Positions 43,752 to 54,408 of a stretch of 61,176 bases of DNA are shown piece by piece; the stretch's first letter is position 1; every line of letters begins with the position of its first letter. Source of the DNA: Lachnospiraceae bacterium (GTDB lineage: Bacteria > Bacillota > Clostridia > Lachnospirales > Lachnospiraceae); the NCBI GenBank assembly GCA_030536685.1, contig JAUNPP010000001.1:2671-63846 (forward strand). The letters run 5' to 3'. The notes under the pieces are model-generated. The model was not told where the DNA came from. It did no database searches and saw only the letters and a list, made by a program, of their open reading frames with translations. The position numbers and the translations under genes are program-made.

Positions 43752-44588
43752 TTACTTACCGTCAATTGCTGACCGCAGTTTTTTAAGAGCACGGAGCTGC
43801 ATCTGGCGAACTGCTTCTTTTGTAACGCAGAGTTCATCTGCAACCTGGTCAAGAGTCCAGATCTCTGTGCATCCAAGCCCGAAACGGCGGGCAATTACCA
43901 GTTTTTCACGGGAATTCAGAACTGCGAGCGCCTTCTGAAGCGCCTCATTCTCAATCAGCTGGCTGATGGTATCCGTGCGGGGCTCTGCTCCCGGAGCACA
44001 GCTTCCGTCTGTACCGGAGAGCATATCTCCAAAGGTTTTTCCTTCGCTGTCATCCGAGTTGAGAGCAGTATCAATAGAAAGAACCGGATTTGACCAGTCT
44101 TTTAAGTTTTTTACTTTTTTTACGCTGATATTCAGCTGTCTGGCACAGTCTTCATCGGAGGGCTCGATTCCGTAATCACGTTTGTGATTGTGGATGTAAA
44201 TATGGAGCTTATCGATCAGATCGGAGGTTTCCAGAGGGATTCGGATAGTGCGGCTCTGGTTGGCGATAGCCCGGTGAACCGCCTGTTTGATCCAGGGGAT
44301 TACATAGGTGCTTAATTCAGTATTGTATTCTGCTTTAAACAGGTCAATGCCATGAATCAGAGATTCATTCCCGGCCATGACCAGATCCATAAAATCCATT
44401 CCTTTTCGGTTTGTATATTTTACAACGTAAACAACCAGCTTCAGGTTGCTGTTGATTAATTCCGCTCTGGCAGCAGGATCAGAATCCTTGTGCGAGATGA
44501 GGTAACGGGTTCGTTCTTTATCCAGGCGGGGGTAACGTGCGATTTCCTGCAAATAGTTCTGAAGGTTATCGCTTATAGCTTCTTCCAT
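43752..44588 (-). CDS. sigma-70 family RNA polymerase sigma factor
   Basis: 278 residues: region 1.2 (LQNYLQEIARYPRLDKE), region 2 (NLKLVVYVVKYTNRKGMDFMDLVMAGNESLIHGIDLF), region 2.4 (YVIPWIKQAVHRAIANQSRTIRIP), region 3, and region 4 (LGCTEIWTLDQVADELCVTKEAVRQMQLRALKKL). It has primary-type regions but is short, so it is an alternative factor of the RpoH/SigB-size class. In region 2.2 the usual EGNIGL core reads AGNESL. Start at the ATG after GAGGAG. It is divergent from gdpP. Regulon unknown. Confidence 0.9.
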   Translation of the reverse strand: MEEAISDNLQNYLQEIARYPRLDKERTRYLISHKDSDPAARAELINSNLKLVVYVVKYTNRKGMDFMDLVMAGNESLIHGIDLFKAEYNTELSTYVIPWIKQAVHRAIANQSRTIRIPLETSDLIDKLHIYIHNHKRDYGIEPSDEDCARQLNISVKKVKNLKDWSNPVLSIDTALNSDDSEGKTFGDMLSGTDGSCAPGAEPRTDTISQLIENEALQKALAVLNSREKLVIARRFGLGCTEIWTLDQVADELCVTKEAVRQMQLRALKKLRSAIDGK

Positions 44589-44684
44589 AAATTTTAACTC
44601 CTCAAAAGTCTTTTGTAATGATAATACATTTTTAAATAGGCAGTCCACCTATAGTATAGCGTTAAATAGCGAAAAAACCAACTC

Positions 44685-44713
44685 TTTTCAACAGGGCATT
44701 AAAATGCTATAAT
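44685..44713 (+). promoter_or_regulatory. promoter of gdpP-rplI-dnaB
   Basis: TTTTCA, 17-base spacer, TATAAT with extended TGC. Confidence 0.7.
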
Positions 44714-44749
44714 GATTCAATATGGTTGTTTGCCTTTTGGAGGACAAAG

Positions 44750-46771
44750 ATGAAAATCAAAGATAAATTATTAAAAAGCTGGAGAGGAGGCCGCCTTCCA
44801 TTTGTTATCCTGGTTGTACTGTTTTTTATGATGGCTGTCAGCGTATGGGTAATCAGTATTCGGGCGGGTATCGTGATTCTGGCTTTTTCCGCAGCTATGG
44901 TGATTTTTCTGCTGTGGTTTTTCAGGTACGGAAAAGGAGACCTGAAACGGATGCTGATCTCATTTTCCATGGATCAGTCACAGCTGCAGTATCAGCTGAT
45001 GAAGGAACTGCCTTTTCCATATGCACTGGTAGATGAAAATGGAAAGATTTTCTGGGTCAATGAAGCATTTGATGCAATCTGCGCATCCGATCTTGTCAGA
45101 TACAGAAGCGTTCATTCTCTTTTTCCGGAGATAAAAAAGAGCGATCTGACAGATATGACGGAGAAGGAGTATCATGTTACCTATAAAGAAAAGCACTTCA
45201 AGATTTCATTTTACGAAATTCTGACTCCCGAAGTGCTCGAAGAAAGCGAAGACAGCTATCTGTTTGCCATGTGTCTGGCGGATGAGACTGAAATCATACG
45301 AATGGACCAGGAAATCCAGGAACAGCGTATGGTTGTGGGGGTAGCTTACCTTGACAACTACGAAGAAATCGTCAGCCAGGTAGAGGAAGTTCGAATGGCG
45401 CTGATCATTGCTCATATTGACCGGAAAGTAACAAAGTATTTTTCGCAGATGGGCGGTATCGTTAAGAAAATCGAGAGAGATAAGTATTTTCTGGCGCTCC
45501 CTCAGAAGAATATAGAGACGATGAGGGAAGATAAGTTTTATATCCTGGATGAAATTCGCGATATCAAGATTGGCAATGACCAGCATATCACGATGAGTAT
45601 CGGTCTTGGTATGGGAGAGGGTTCCTATGAAACCCGGTATGAATACAGCCGTGCGGCGGTCGAAATGGCGCTGGGACGCGGCGGTGACCAGGTGGCGATT
45701 AAATCAGGCGATGATATTGAATATATCGGCGGCAGCGCACAGACGGTTTCCCGTACAACCCGCGTAAAGGCCCGTGTAAAGGCTCATGCTCTGAAGGAGC
45801 TGCTGATGAATAATGATAATGTTCTGATTATGGCGCATAAGATGCCGGATCTTGATGCGATAGGTGCAGCAGTTGGCGTCTACCGCATTGCGACTTCTCA
45901 GGGCAAACGGGTTCACATTGTGCTCGATGAGATCAGTTCTTCCATACGGCCTGTCGTGGAGCGGCTGAACACGGCAGCAGGCCCCGGCGTAAACATGTTT
46001 ATCGGCGGTGAAGCTGCCGAGGAGATGATGTCCGATAATACGCTGTTGATTATCGTGGACACGAACCGCGGAAGCTATACTGAATTTCCCGAGCTGCTGG
46101 AGATGTCTTCCAGCGTAGTTGTAATCGATCATCACAGACGGTCGAACGACAGCATCGAACATGCGGTGCTGGATTATGTGGAGCCGTATGCATCCTCTGC
46201 CTGCGAGATGGTAGTTGAGATCCTGCAGTATATCGGTGAGGATATCAAGATGAAAGTAGATGAAGCGGATTCCATGTATGCCGGTATTGTGATGGATACC
46301 AATAACTTTATCAATAAAACGGGTGTCCGTACATTTGAAGCAGCTGCTTATCTGCGGCGCCAGGGGGCGGATACTGTCCGTGTGCGTAAGCTTTTCCGGG
46401 AGAATATGGATGAATATAAGGCCCGCGCGGAGGCGGTTCGTGATTCGGAAATCTACCTTGATAAGTTTGCTCTCAGCGTCTGCCCGTCAGAGGGGCTTGA
46501 AAGTCCCACAATTGCCGGTGCGCAGGCAGCTAATGAGCTGCTGGATATCAAAGGCGTGGAGGCATCGATTGTGCTGACCGCATATAATGATAAAATTTAT
46601 CTCAGTGCCCGTTCGATTGACAGCGTAAATGTCCAGGTGATCATGGAACGCCTGGGCGGCGGCGGGCATGGCACTATGGCCGGTGCGCAGATTACAGGCT
46701 GCACCATCGAAGAAGCTATGGAATATGTAAAAGTTACATTACACGATATGACAGAAGAAGGAGTAATTTAA
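44750..46771 (+). CDS. gdpP: c-di-AMP phosphodiesterase
   Basis: 673 residues in the GdpP/YybT order: two N-terminal membrane helices (VILVVLFFMMAVSVWVI and IVILAFSAAMVIFLLWFF), a PAS domain, a degenerate GGDEF domain (MSIGLGMGEGSYETRYEYSRAAVEMALGRGGDQVAIK), then DHH (AHKMPDLDAIGAAVG, VDTNRGSYTEF, VIDHHRR) and DHHA1 (GGGGHGTMAGAQI). Hydrolyses c-di-AMP and so affects osmotic and wall homeostasis. Start at ATG after TTGGAGG. rplI starts on the base after its stop. Confidence 0.95.
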   Translation: MKIKDKLLKSWRGGRLPFVILVVLFFMMAVSVWVISIRAGIVILAFSAAMVIFLLWFFRYGKGDLKRMLISFSMDQSQLQYQLMKELPFPYALVDENGKIFWVNEAFDAICASDLVRYRSVHSLFPEIKKSDLTDMTEKEYHVTYKEKHFKISFYEILTPEVLEESEDSYLFAMCLADETEIIRMDQEIQEQRMVVGVAYLDNYEEIVSQVEEVRMALIIAHIDRKVTKYFSQMGGIVKKIERDKYFLALPQKNIETMREDKFYILDEIRDIKIGNDQHITMSIGLGMGEGSYETRYEYSRAAVEMALGRGGDQVAIKSGDDIEYIGGSAQTVSRTTRVKARVKAHALKELLMNNDNVLIMAHKMPDLDAIGAAVGVYRIATSQGKRVHIVLDEISSSIRPVVERLNTAAGPGVNMFIGGEAAEEMMSDNTLLIIVDTNRGSYTEFPELLEMSSSVVVIDHHRRSNDSIEHAVLDYVEPYASSACEMVVEILQYIGEDIKMKVDEADSMYAGIVMDTNNFINKTGVRTFEAAAYLRRQGADTVRVRKLFRENMDEYKARAEAVRDSEIYLDKFALSVCPSEGLESPTIAGAQAANELLDIKGVEASIVLTAYNDKIYLSARSIDSVNVQVIMERLGGGGHGTMAGAQITGCTIEEAMEYVKVTLHDMTEEGVI

Positions 46772-47221
46772 ATGAAAGTAATTTTATTACAGGACGTTAA
46801 AGCATTAGGAAAAAAAGGCGATCTGGTCAATGTAAATGACGGATATGCAAGAAATTATATTCTTCCCAAAAAACTGGGAATGGAAGCCAATAACACCAAT
46901 ATGAACAATCTGAAGCTTCAGAAGCAGAAAGAGGACAGACTGGCAGCAGAAGAGCTTGCAGAAGCACAGAAGCTGGCAGCAGAGCTGAAGGATATCACGA
47001 TTGAGCTTCAGGTGAAAACAGGTGAAGGCGGAAAGGTATTCGGCTCCGTATCGGCCAAAGAAATCGTAGCAGCAGCAAAGGCGCAGAAGAACCTGACGAT
47101 TGAGAAAAAGAAGCTGCTGATCGATGAACCGTTAAAGACCTGCGGTATGCATATTATTAAAGTCAGACTGCATAAGGATGTGATTGGTGAATTTACCGTT
47201 CACGTATCCGAAAAACAGTAA
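46772..47221 (+). CDS. rplI: 50S ribosomal protein L9
   Basis: 149 residues with MKVILLQDVKALGKKGDLVNVNDGYARNYILPKK in order, the L9 N-domain signature, the connecting helix and the C-domain with VFGSVSAKEIV. The gdpP-rplI-dnaB order is conserved in Firmicutes. Confidence 0.97.
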   Translation: MKVILLQDVKALGKKGDLVNVNDGYARNYILPKKLGMEANNTNMNNLKLQKQKEDRLAAEELAEAQKLAAELKDITIELQVKTGEGGKVFGSVSAKEIVAAAKAQKNLTIEKKKLLIDEPLKTCGMHIIKVRLHKDVIGEFTVHVSEKQ

Positions 47222-47236
47222 TTTTCAGGTGACAAG

Positions 47237-48568
<1,332 letters not shown>

Positions 48569-48710
48569 ATTTTTACAGAGGCCTCAGAGTCTGATGGCAT
48601 ATCCGCATATCTGTGCTATAATCAAAAATGATTCGTAATGATCTGCAGCGTCTGGTCTGTAACAGGTTTACAGTCAGGGCGCTGCATTGATTTTCCGAAA
48701 GGGGACAGCG

Positions 48711-49607
48711 ATGAGTGGATATCATTATCAGATTTCTGAGGCCTCACGTCTTCTGGCGGTAGAGGCGCATGTACTTCGTTACTGGGAAGAGGAACTCGGT
48801 ATGATCATTCCAAGAAATGAAATGGGACACCGTTATTATACAGAAGAGCATCTCAGGATTTTCAGTCAGATAAAGGATATGAAGGAGAGAGGATATCAGC
48901 TTAGAGCGATTCGGGCAATTCTTTCAGGTGAAGAAGAACCGCCGGAATCATTTACAGCAGGAAATGTACAGAGGGAAGAGCAGACAGAACGCAGCGCTTC
49001 CTGCGGAGGACAGGTTACCGAAATCCCGCTGAAAAAGAATCAGGAGGAACCCGCAGAAAGTCCCGGTGGAATTTATGCAAAACAGGTGGAAAATCCGGGA
49101 AAGGCGTCTGTGACAGTACCCGGGCAGAAGAATGAACCGGTAAAAATCCCGCGCACAAGAAATCTGCCTCCTGAGGAGATGCCCCAGGTAAATCCGGTGA
49201 CAGTACCCGATCAGGTGGAGAAGCCTGAGCGGAACGTGCAGAATGGACAGGAAATACCTTCGTGCGGTACTTTATCAGGAGAATTTTCGGCAGATAACCC
49301 AAACTCCGGCCAGAGGCGCATGGATCAGTTTCAGGCAGTTATGACTCATATTATTGCACAGGCAATGTTATGCAATAATCCCGGGCTTGCAAGGGAAATC
49401 AGCCAGCATGTGGAGGAAGATCTGCTCCCTGAGATTAAGCAGCTGTTAAAAGTATCAGAAGGACGCCAGGAGGAACGTTTCCGCAAGCTGGATGAATTTA
49501 TGCGTTCCATTCAGCAGGGCAATCGGGCAAGATATGAGGCTGCCGCGTCCAAAAGCCCGGGTCTTTTCGGAAGACGCAGAAGACGGCAGAGATACAGACG
49601 GATATAA
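48711..49607 (+). CDS. MerR-family regulator with long linker
   Basis: 298 residues. The N-terminal MerR domain is YQISEASRLLAVEAHVLRYWEEELGMIIPRNEMGHRYYTEEHLRIFSQIKDMKERGYQL in order. A Pro/Glu-rich linker of about 120 residues and a C-terminal helical domain ending in a basic tail (GRRRRRQRYR) follow. There is no sensor cysteine pattern. Start at ATG after AAAGGGG. An extended -10 (TGCTATAAT, 48614-48622) lies upstream. Target unknown. Confidence 0.85.
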   Translation: MSGYHYQISEASRLLAVEAHVLRYWEEELGMIIPRNEMGHRYYTEEHLRIFSQIKDMKERGYQLRAIRAILSGEEEPPESFTAGNVQREEQTERSASCGGQVTEIPLKKNQEEPAESPGGIYAKQVENPGKASVTVPGQKNEPVKIPRTRNLPPEEMPQVNPVTVPDQVEKPERNVQNGQEIPSCGTLSGEFSADNPNSGQRRMDQFQAVMTHIIAQAMLCNNPGLAREISQHVEEDLLPEIKQLLKVSEGRQEERFRKLDEFMRSIQQGNRARYEAAASKSPGLFGRRRRRQRYRRI

Positions 49608-49686
49608 AGGAAAACCATTTAAAAGAAAACGATTCAAAGGGAAGAGATTCAAAAGGGAACAATCCTAAAGAGAACAATCCAAAAAG

Positions 49687-49728
49687 AACCCCGCGAAACA
49701 TATCACAGACATGTTTCGCGGGGTTTTT
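49687..49728. terminator. strong hairpin terminator
   Basis: Perfect 15-base arms (AACCCCGCGAAACAT and complement), 9-base loop, then T. The A-rich run before it (49608-49686) is a loose repeat of AAAGGGAA/GATTC. Confidence 0.88.
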
Positions 49729-49813
49729 AATGATCCGGCCAAATCTCAAATGCCGGATTGCCGTCTGTATAACGATCTAATCATGAGATGAATATGTATT
49801 TCACTGATGTGAA

Positions 49814-49987
49814 TTATTCTTCAGATTTGATAGCGTCGTTAGGGCATTCGTCAGCACAAGAACCGCAATCTAAGCAGTCATCAGCGTTGATTACATATTT
49901 GCCATCGCCTTCAGTGATAGCGTCGTTGGGACATGCATCTGCGCAGGAACCGCAGCTTACGCATTCGTCAGTAATTACATATGCCAT
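49814..49987 (-). CDS. 2[4Fe-4S] ferredoxin
   Basis: 57 residues with CVSCGSCADACP and CLDCGSCADECP, the two clusters of clostridial ferredoxin. AAAGGAGG precedes the ATG; in-frame upstream codons have no ribosome site. A low-potential electron carrier for anaerobic metabolism. Confidence 0.95.
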   Translation of the reverse strand: MAYVITDECVSCGSCADACPNDAITEGDGKYVINADDCLDCGSCADECPNDAIKSEE

Positions 49988-50046
49988 GATAAAAGACCTC
50001 CTTTGAATATTCATGTAACGGGTAGATTCCCGTCTCATCTGTGTCC

Positions 50047-50075
50047 ATTGTAATACATCATTTACGATAATTCAA
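50047..50075 (-). promoter_or_regulatory. promoter of the ferredoxin gene
   Basis: Minus strand TTGAAT (50070-50075), 17-base spacer, TACAAT (50047-50052). Confidence 0.65.
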
Positions 50076-50142
50076 GTGGAAATTAACAGTATTTTTTTAT
50101 GTATTGTTTATTATACTCGGGTATTTTTACAAATCTTTTCAG

Positions 50143-50171
50143 TTGCATAAAATCAGAGGATGTACTATAAT
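50143..50171 (+). promoter_or_regulatory. candidate promoter of the DUF1858 gene
   Basis: TTGCAT, 17-base spacer, TATAAT; about 110 bases before the ATG. Confidence 0.5.
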
Positions 50172-50281
50172 TGGCTAAGTGAAAACAATCACAGCTGCAG
50201 ACGGTCGTGCCGTTACAGGTCATCATTTGAAGCGTCAGTCGGGGGACAGCTGTATAAACTAATATTCAGGAGGAATATATT

Positions 50282-50491
50282 ATGGCTAAGCAGGTAGATA
50301 AGAATATTCTCATCGGCGATCTGGTACAGATCGATCCCGGTATCATTGCAATCCTTATGAGCGCAGGTATGCACTGCGTAGGATGCCCTTCATCCGCTAT
50401 GGAATCTCTGGAAGAAGCAGCAATGGTACATGGTATGGATGTAGATCCTCTTATTAATATGATCAACAAATATCTGGCAACAAAAGGCTGA
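50282..50491 (+). CDS. DUF1858-domain small protein
   Basis: 69 residues: IGDLVQIDPGIIAILMSAGMHCVGCPSSAMESLEEAAMVHGMDVDPLINMIN contains the CxxC pair (CVGC) and the helix pattern of DUF1858, which is found alone or fused to hybrid-cluster or di-iron proteins. A redox or metal-handling role is suggested by the family, but is not established. AGGAGG ribosome site; terminator follows. Confidence 0.88.
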   Translation: MAKQVDKNILIGDLVQIDPGIIAILMSAGMHCVGCPSSAMESLEEAAMVHGMDVDPLINMINKYLATKG

Positions 50492-50506
50492 TAGGGTCAT
50501 ATAAGA

Positions 50507-50559
50507 AAAGCCGGGAGTTCTGAATACGGTTCGCACGATTCAGGATTCCCGGTTTTTTT
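50507..50559 (+). terminator. Rho-independent terminator
   Basis: GCCGGGAGTTCTGAAT pairs with ATTCAGGATTCCCGG, followed by seven T. Confidence 0.85.
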
Positions 50560-50626
50560 ATGCGCCTGATGACGCATGTGTTCAGATTTTTGGAAAGAAA
50601 GCCTCCGCCTGACTGCAGGCGGCGCT

Positions 50627-51565
50627 TTAGAACAGATAAAGCCGCTGCAATGCGGTTTGTGAAACAATACAGTTAAAATGTTCCATATAATAAGCTTCGC
50701 GGGCAGATGTTCCGCCTTCCCGCTTTCCATATTCCGAAAGAATGTTGCAGGTCTTATTGAACTCGGACGGAGTGTGGTGTGACTGATAAACGACCAGATA
50801 ATAGATACCGGAAGCGGTGTCCTTGTACAGGGAATTCACTCCGTTGTATAAAGGATGAAGGATTCCGGAAAGTTCAATCAGCGTGTCCAGCTTATCAAAG
50901 GAGTATATCCGAATCAGATTAACCGGCTCTTTGCTGCCCAAAACGCGCTGTTTGGTATGTTCGGCAGATGCAGAGGCTTTTGCGGAATCGGAATCAGTCG
51001 TATCGGTTGTATCGGCTGTATCAGCTGTATCAGTAGATAAATCCTGTGCTGCGGCGCCTGCGCCGGTCTGTAAAAGCAGGTCATGTGGTCTGCCTTCCAG
51101 TATGGACTGGATCTCGTGGTTGATACGCAGTAAATCTTCATCAGAATCTCCGTCAGGAGTCTCATATGCATCTGCGGCTGAGTCCTCTTTTGGAGAGTCA
51201 GCTGAACGGAATAAGTCGAGAATCTCATCTGCTCCGTTAGGAGAATCATCGTAGTCTTCTGTCAGATCATCGTTATCCATAGAACTGAAGCGGGAAAAAC
51301 GGGTATCCAGCTCATCGGGATTATCAATTCGTGTAATGATCAGAACAATACTTTCTCTGGAAACAGGAATCGCTTCAACCATCAAAGGGGTATTTTCTGC
51401 CTCAAATCCAAAAGCTTCATGTGCCTGTTCAATCATCTCATGGAAGAGGGAACGGGCTTTTTCAGTACCATATGCGAGTTCACTCAAATCCAGTTCTCTG
51501 GCGAGCAGGTCACGCTGGGACAGAATGCACTTGATCTGGTTGTCATTGATTTTTTCAATATGCAT
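50627..51565 (-). CDS. mecA: MecA-type adaptor protein
   Basis: 312 residues, adaptor that delivers substrates to ClpC. The N-terminal domain is MHIEKINDNQIKCILSQRDLLARELDLSELAYG in order; the C-terminal domain has LIRIYSFDKLDTLIELSG and a YYLVVYQ segment. The acidic linker between them is unusually long (about 90 residues) and contains a simple repeat DTADTADTTDTTD, which explains the length above the usual 215-240. Start at ATG after AAAGGAGG. Confidence 0.88.
   Translation of the reverse strand: MHIEKINDNQIKCILSQRDLLARELDLSELAYGTEKARSLFHEMIEQAHEAFGFEAENTPLMVEAIPVSRESIVLIITRIDNPDELDTRFSRFSSMDNDDLTEDYDDSPNGADEILDLFRSADSPKEDSAADAYETPDGDSDEDLLRINHEIQSILEGRPHDLLLQTGAGAAAQDLSTDTADTADTTDTTDSDSAKASASAEHTKQRVLGSKEPVNLIRIYSFDKLDTLIELSGILHPLYNGVNSLYKDTASGIYYLVVYQSHHTPSEFNKTCNILSEYGKREGGTSAREAYYMEHFNCIVSQTALQRLYLF
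51000..51035. repeat. 9-base coding repeat in the mecA linker
   Basis: Four units of GTATCGGCT-type sequence; on the coding strand they give the Asp-Thr-(Ala/Thr) run. Confidence 0.8.
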
Positions 51566-51693
51566 ACTGTACCTCCTTTCAATGAAAATCTGGTGCCTGT
51601 GCACCGGAGGCTTATCCGGTTATAGAAGTGTGAGTCTTATCGTATTCCAGGATAAATGACTCCTGCGTATATGTAACAGGATAAACCAGCCTT

Positions 51694-51722
51694 ATTATAA
51701 CGTATCTTCAACAGGAATGCAA
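51694..51722 (-). promoter_or_regulatory. promoter of mecA
   Basis: Minus strand TTGCAT (51717-51722), 17-base spacer, TATAAT (51694-51699). Confidence 0.65.
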
Positions 51723-51801
51723 AGGAATTGGTGCGGTTAAATATAAAATATCTGGGAAAAAAGTAAAAAAAGAATAGAAAACATATGACTAAATATTTAA
51801 T

Positions 51802-51830
51802 TTGACAACGTAAAAGAAATGTGATATAGT
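51802..51830 (+). promoter_or_regulatory. promoter of the 90-aa gene
   Basis: TTGACA (51802-51807), 17-base spacer, TATAGT (51825-51830). Confidence 0.8.
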
Positions 51831-52063
51831 CTGACTATGGAAGCTGAATAAAAAGAAAGGAGTTCAGGCAGAATAGTTTGGTCAGCTTCCGGCAGCAGAA
51901 TGTACGATGGAATCGATATTTTCATTGCTTCAGATAAATCTTCAGATTTACCATAAACATGGGTATCGCACAATTAAGCCATGGCACATCATATGCGGGC
52001 GGAGCTTGTGGCTGTCCGCAGGGGATTAAAATTTATTACATGTAATTTCCGGAGGGGGAACAA
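51831..52063 (+). ncRNA. long structured leader (possible regulatory RNA)
   Basis: About 225 bases from the promoter to the ribosome site. GGAAGCTGA near 51839 and TCAGCTTCC near 51891 form a 9-base stem, and GCGGA/TCCGC lies near 52001-52021. It matches no riboswitch I recognise. Confidence 0.4.
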
Positions 52064-52336
52064 ATGAAAAGAAGCAGATACCATTCTTCCTGCAGTTCTG
52101 TCAGGAGAGAAGAACGGACAGAAGCGGAGCGGGAAGCGTATGAAAAGATGAAGGGGGATTTGGAGGCCTATACGGAACGCGGAGTGGTCCTGAAGCTTTC
52201 AGGGCGAAAGACATCCTCTGCGTATATTGCCAATGTATGCTGTATCAGAGAGTGCGGCTCTTACATGGGTGACTATGTGCTGGATGACAGTGGAAAACTG
52301 GTGGAGATCTGTTTTGACAGAGTGAAAAACCGGTAA
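52064..52336 (+). CDS. hypothetical protein, 90 aa
   Basis: Basic, mostly helical N terminus (REERTEAEREAYEKMKGDLEAYTERG) then a likely beta-rich part (GVVLKLSGRKTSSAYIANVCCIRECGSYMGDYVLDDSGKLVEICFDRVKN in order) with three cysteines. CCGGAGGGGG is a strong ribosome site and the promoter is good, so the gene is real. I do not recognise a family. The long leader suggests post-transcriptional control. Confidence 0.65.
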   Translation: MKRSRYHSSCSSVRREERTEAEREAYEKMKGDLEAYTERGVVLKLSGRKTSSAYIANVCCIRECGSYMGDYVLDDSGKLVEICFDRVKNR

Positions 52337-52583
52337 AAACTGCAGATCCGCTGAAGCATTGGGAGCGCTGAAAAACAGGGTTCTGTTGTTTTTTGAACTA
52401 TTAGGAATACCTGTCCCGGTTTCCTGGTTTTTCAGTTTATATATCCTTAATTTGTGTAAAACAGGGTAATATGTTATACTGATACTCAAATATACTGACT
52501 CGTTCTGTCTGAGTATATCCTGAGGATGTCTGAGCTGTCTTTGGGGTATTTTGAGGGCAGGAGAAGAAAGTACGAGGTACGAT

Positions 52584-54281
52584 ATGAGAAAAGTGTTAAA
52601 GATAATATTACCTTTGTTGATTTGCCAGATGATATTGACCGGATGCGGATTATATGAAGCGGTTATTTCTACAGATGCAAGAGCAGATCTGGACGCACAC
52701 TACGGATTAGGAGATAACGAAGCAGCGGTTATCGTTAATTATGAGCGGCTGGAGGAGAATGCTCTGATTCAGGATGACACCTGGTATATTTCGGAAAAGG
52801 CAGTGAGAGCTTCGCTGGATAAGCGTTTCTACTGGGACGGACATGATGACAGGCTGTTGTTTACAGATGCAGAGAAGATATATGAGGAATCTGTATCAGA
52901 CAGCAGCATGGTACTTTTGGTGGAAGGCCGGCTGTATTTGTCAGCGGCGTGTCTGGAAAAGTATCTGAATATTCAGATTGCTGTTTATGAGAAACCGGAC
53001 AGAATTTATATTGATACTGCGGGAAGCAGCATCAGAACAGTTCCGGTTGACAAGGATACGGCGGTTCGTGTGCTGGGCGGCTATCGAAGTGCAATTTTGA
53101 CAGATGTAAAGAAAGGTGATCATGTACAGCTGGTTACGGAGCATGACTCCTGGGCAGAGGTGCGAACGGAAGACGGCTTTATCGGCTACATGCTGCTTGA
53201 CCATCTCGATTTGAAGAAAGAAGAGGCCGGTAAGATCAAGGCGGTTCGGAAGGAACCTGAATACACCAGTATTTCACGGGATTATCCGATTTGTCTGGCC
53301 TGGCATGATATGGAGAATGCATCGGGAAACAGGCAGTTTGATGCGCTGATTAAGAATACCAGGGGGATCAATGTGATTTCTCCCGCCTGGTTTGCGCTTG
53401 AGGACAATGAGGGAAATTACCGGGATTTATCCAGTGCAGAGTATGTCAGAAAAGCCCATGAAAAGGGCATGGAGGTCTGGATTCTGATCGATGACTTTGA
53501 TCAGGATATGAGCATCGGCAAGGTGCTTGGCCGGAATTCTGTCAGACAGAAGCTGGTGAAAACGCTGATCGCAGATACAAAGGCAGTAAAGGCAGATGGA
53601 ATCAATGTGGATTTTGAGTACATCACAGATTCATGCGGAACGGATTACATTCAGTTTCTAAGGGAACTGTCGATTCAGTGCCGCAAGGAGGGACTTGTAC
53701 TTTCTGTAGACAATGCCAACCCTACATTTATCAAATATTGTTACGATATGAAAGAACAGGGACGTATGGTTGATTATGTAGTGCTGATGGGCTATGATGA
53801 GCATTGGCAGGGTTCAGAGGCAGGTTCCGTGGCATCTCTTTCTTATGTGAAAGAGGGAATCGATGCGGCGCTTGAGATGGTACCGAAAGAAAAGATTATC
53901 AGCGGACTTCCGTTTTACGCGAGAGTCTGGACAGAAGTACCTGCAAAGTACGCAGCTCCCGGTGCAAAGCTTCGCTCGGATGGGAATTCCGAGTATGCAA
54001 GCTATTCTCTTGATTCCGTAGCTCTGTCGATGGATGAAATTGCAAAGGTGATTAAAAAAGCCGGGGTGAAACCCAAGTGGGATGAAAGTACCGGGCAATA
54101 TTATGTAGAGATTCCGAAAGAGCATGGAAAACAGCGAATCTGGGTGGAAGATATAAAATCTTTGGAAGCAAAGCTCAATGTGGTTTCCGAGGCTTCAGTA
54201 GCCGGAGTAGCTTTTTGGAGAATCGGTATGGAAACAGATGCTGTATGGGACAGTATTTCAGAGTATCTGAAGCAGCAGTAA
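52584..54281 (+). CDS. GH18-family lipoprotein with SH3 domain
   Basis: 565 residues. Lipoprotein signal (LPLLICQMILTGCG, lipobox LTGC), a copper-amine-oxidase-like or stalk domain (NYERLEENALIQDDTWYISEKAVRASL...), an SH3 domain (AVRVLGGYRSAILTDVKKGDHVQLV), then a glycoside hydrolase 18 barrel with the catalytic DxxxDFE in ADGINVDFEYIT and a typical C-terminal WRIGMETDAVWD. Similar to SleL/YaaH-type wall glucosaminidases, which act on spore cortex or vegetative peptidoglycan. Start at the ATG after GAAAGTACGAGG. Confidence 0.88.
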   Translation: MRKVLKIILPLLICQMILTGCGLYEAVISTDARADLDAHYGLGDNEAAVIVNYERLEENALIQDDTWYISEKAVRASLDKRFYWDGHDDRLLFTDAEKIYEESVSDSSMVLLVEGRLYLSAACLEKYLNIQIAVYEKPDRIYIDTAGSSIRTVPVDKDTAVRVLGGYRSAILTDVKKGDHVQLVTEHDSWAEVRTEDGFIGYMLLDHLDLKKEEAGKIKAVRKEPEYTSISRDYPICLAWHDMENASGNRQFDALIKNTRGINVISPAWFALEDNEGNYRDLSSAEYVRKAHEKGMEVWILIDDFDQDMSIGKVLGRNSVRQKLVKTLIADTKAVKADGINVDFEYITDSCGTDYIQFLRELSIQCRKEGLVLSVDNANPTFIKYCYDMKEQGRMVDYVVLMGYDEHWQGSEAGSVASLSYVKEGIDAALEMVPKEKIISGLPFYARVWTEVPAKYAAPGAKLRSDGNSEYASYSLDSVALSMDEIAKVIKKAGVKPKWDESTGQYYVEIPKEHGKQRIWVEDIKSLEAKLNVVSEASVAGVAFWRIGMETDAVWDSISEYLKQQ

Positions 54282-54408
54282 GAGACAGCGGCAGCGGCTT
54301 AAGTGAAAGGCCGAAAGGCCGGGCTGGCGTTGTCGGAGGATATTGATTTTGAAACATTCTGCAGTTTATATCAGCAGATGTCATGTGCAGCTGTGAATTG
54401 TTTTGCAG

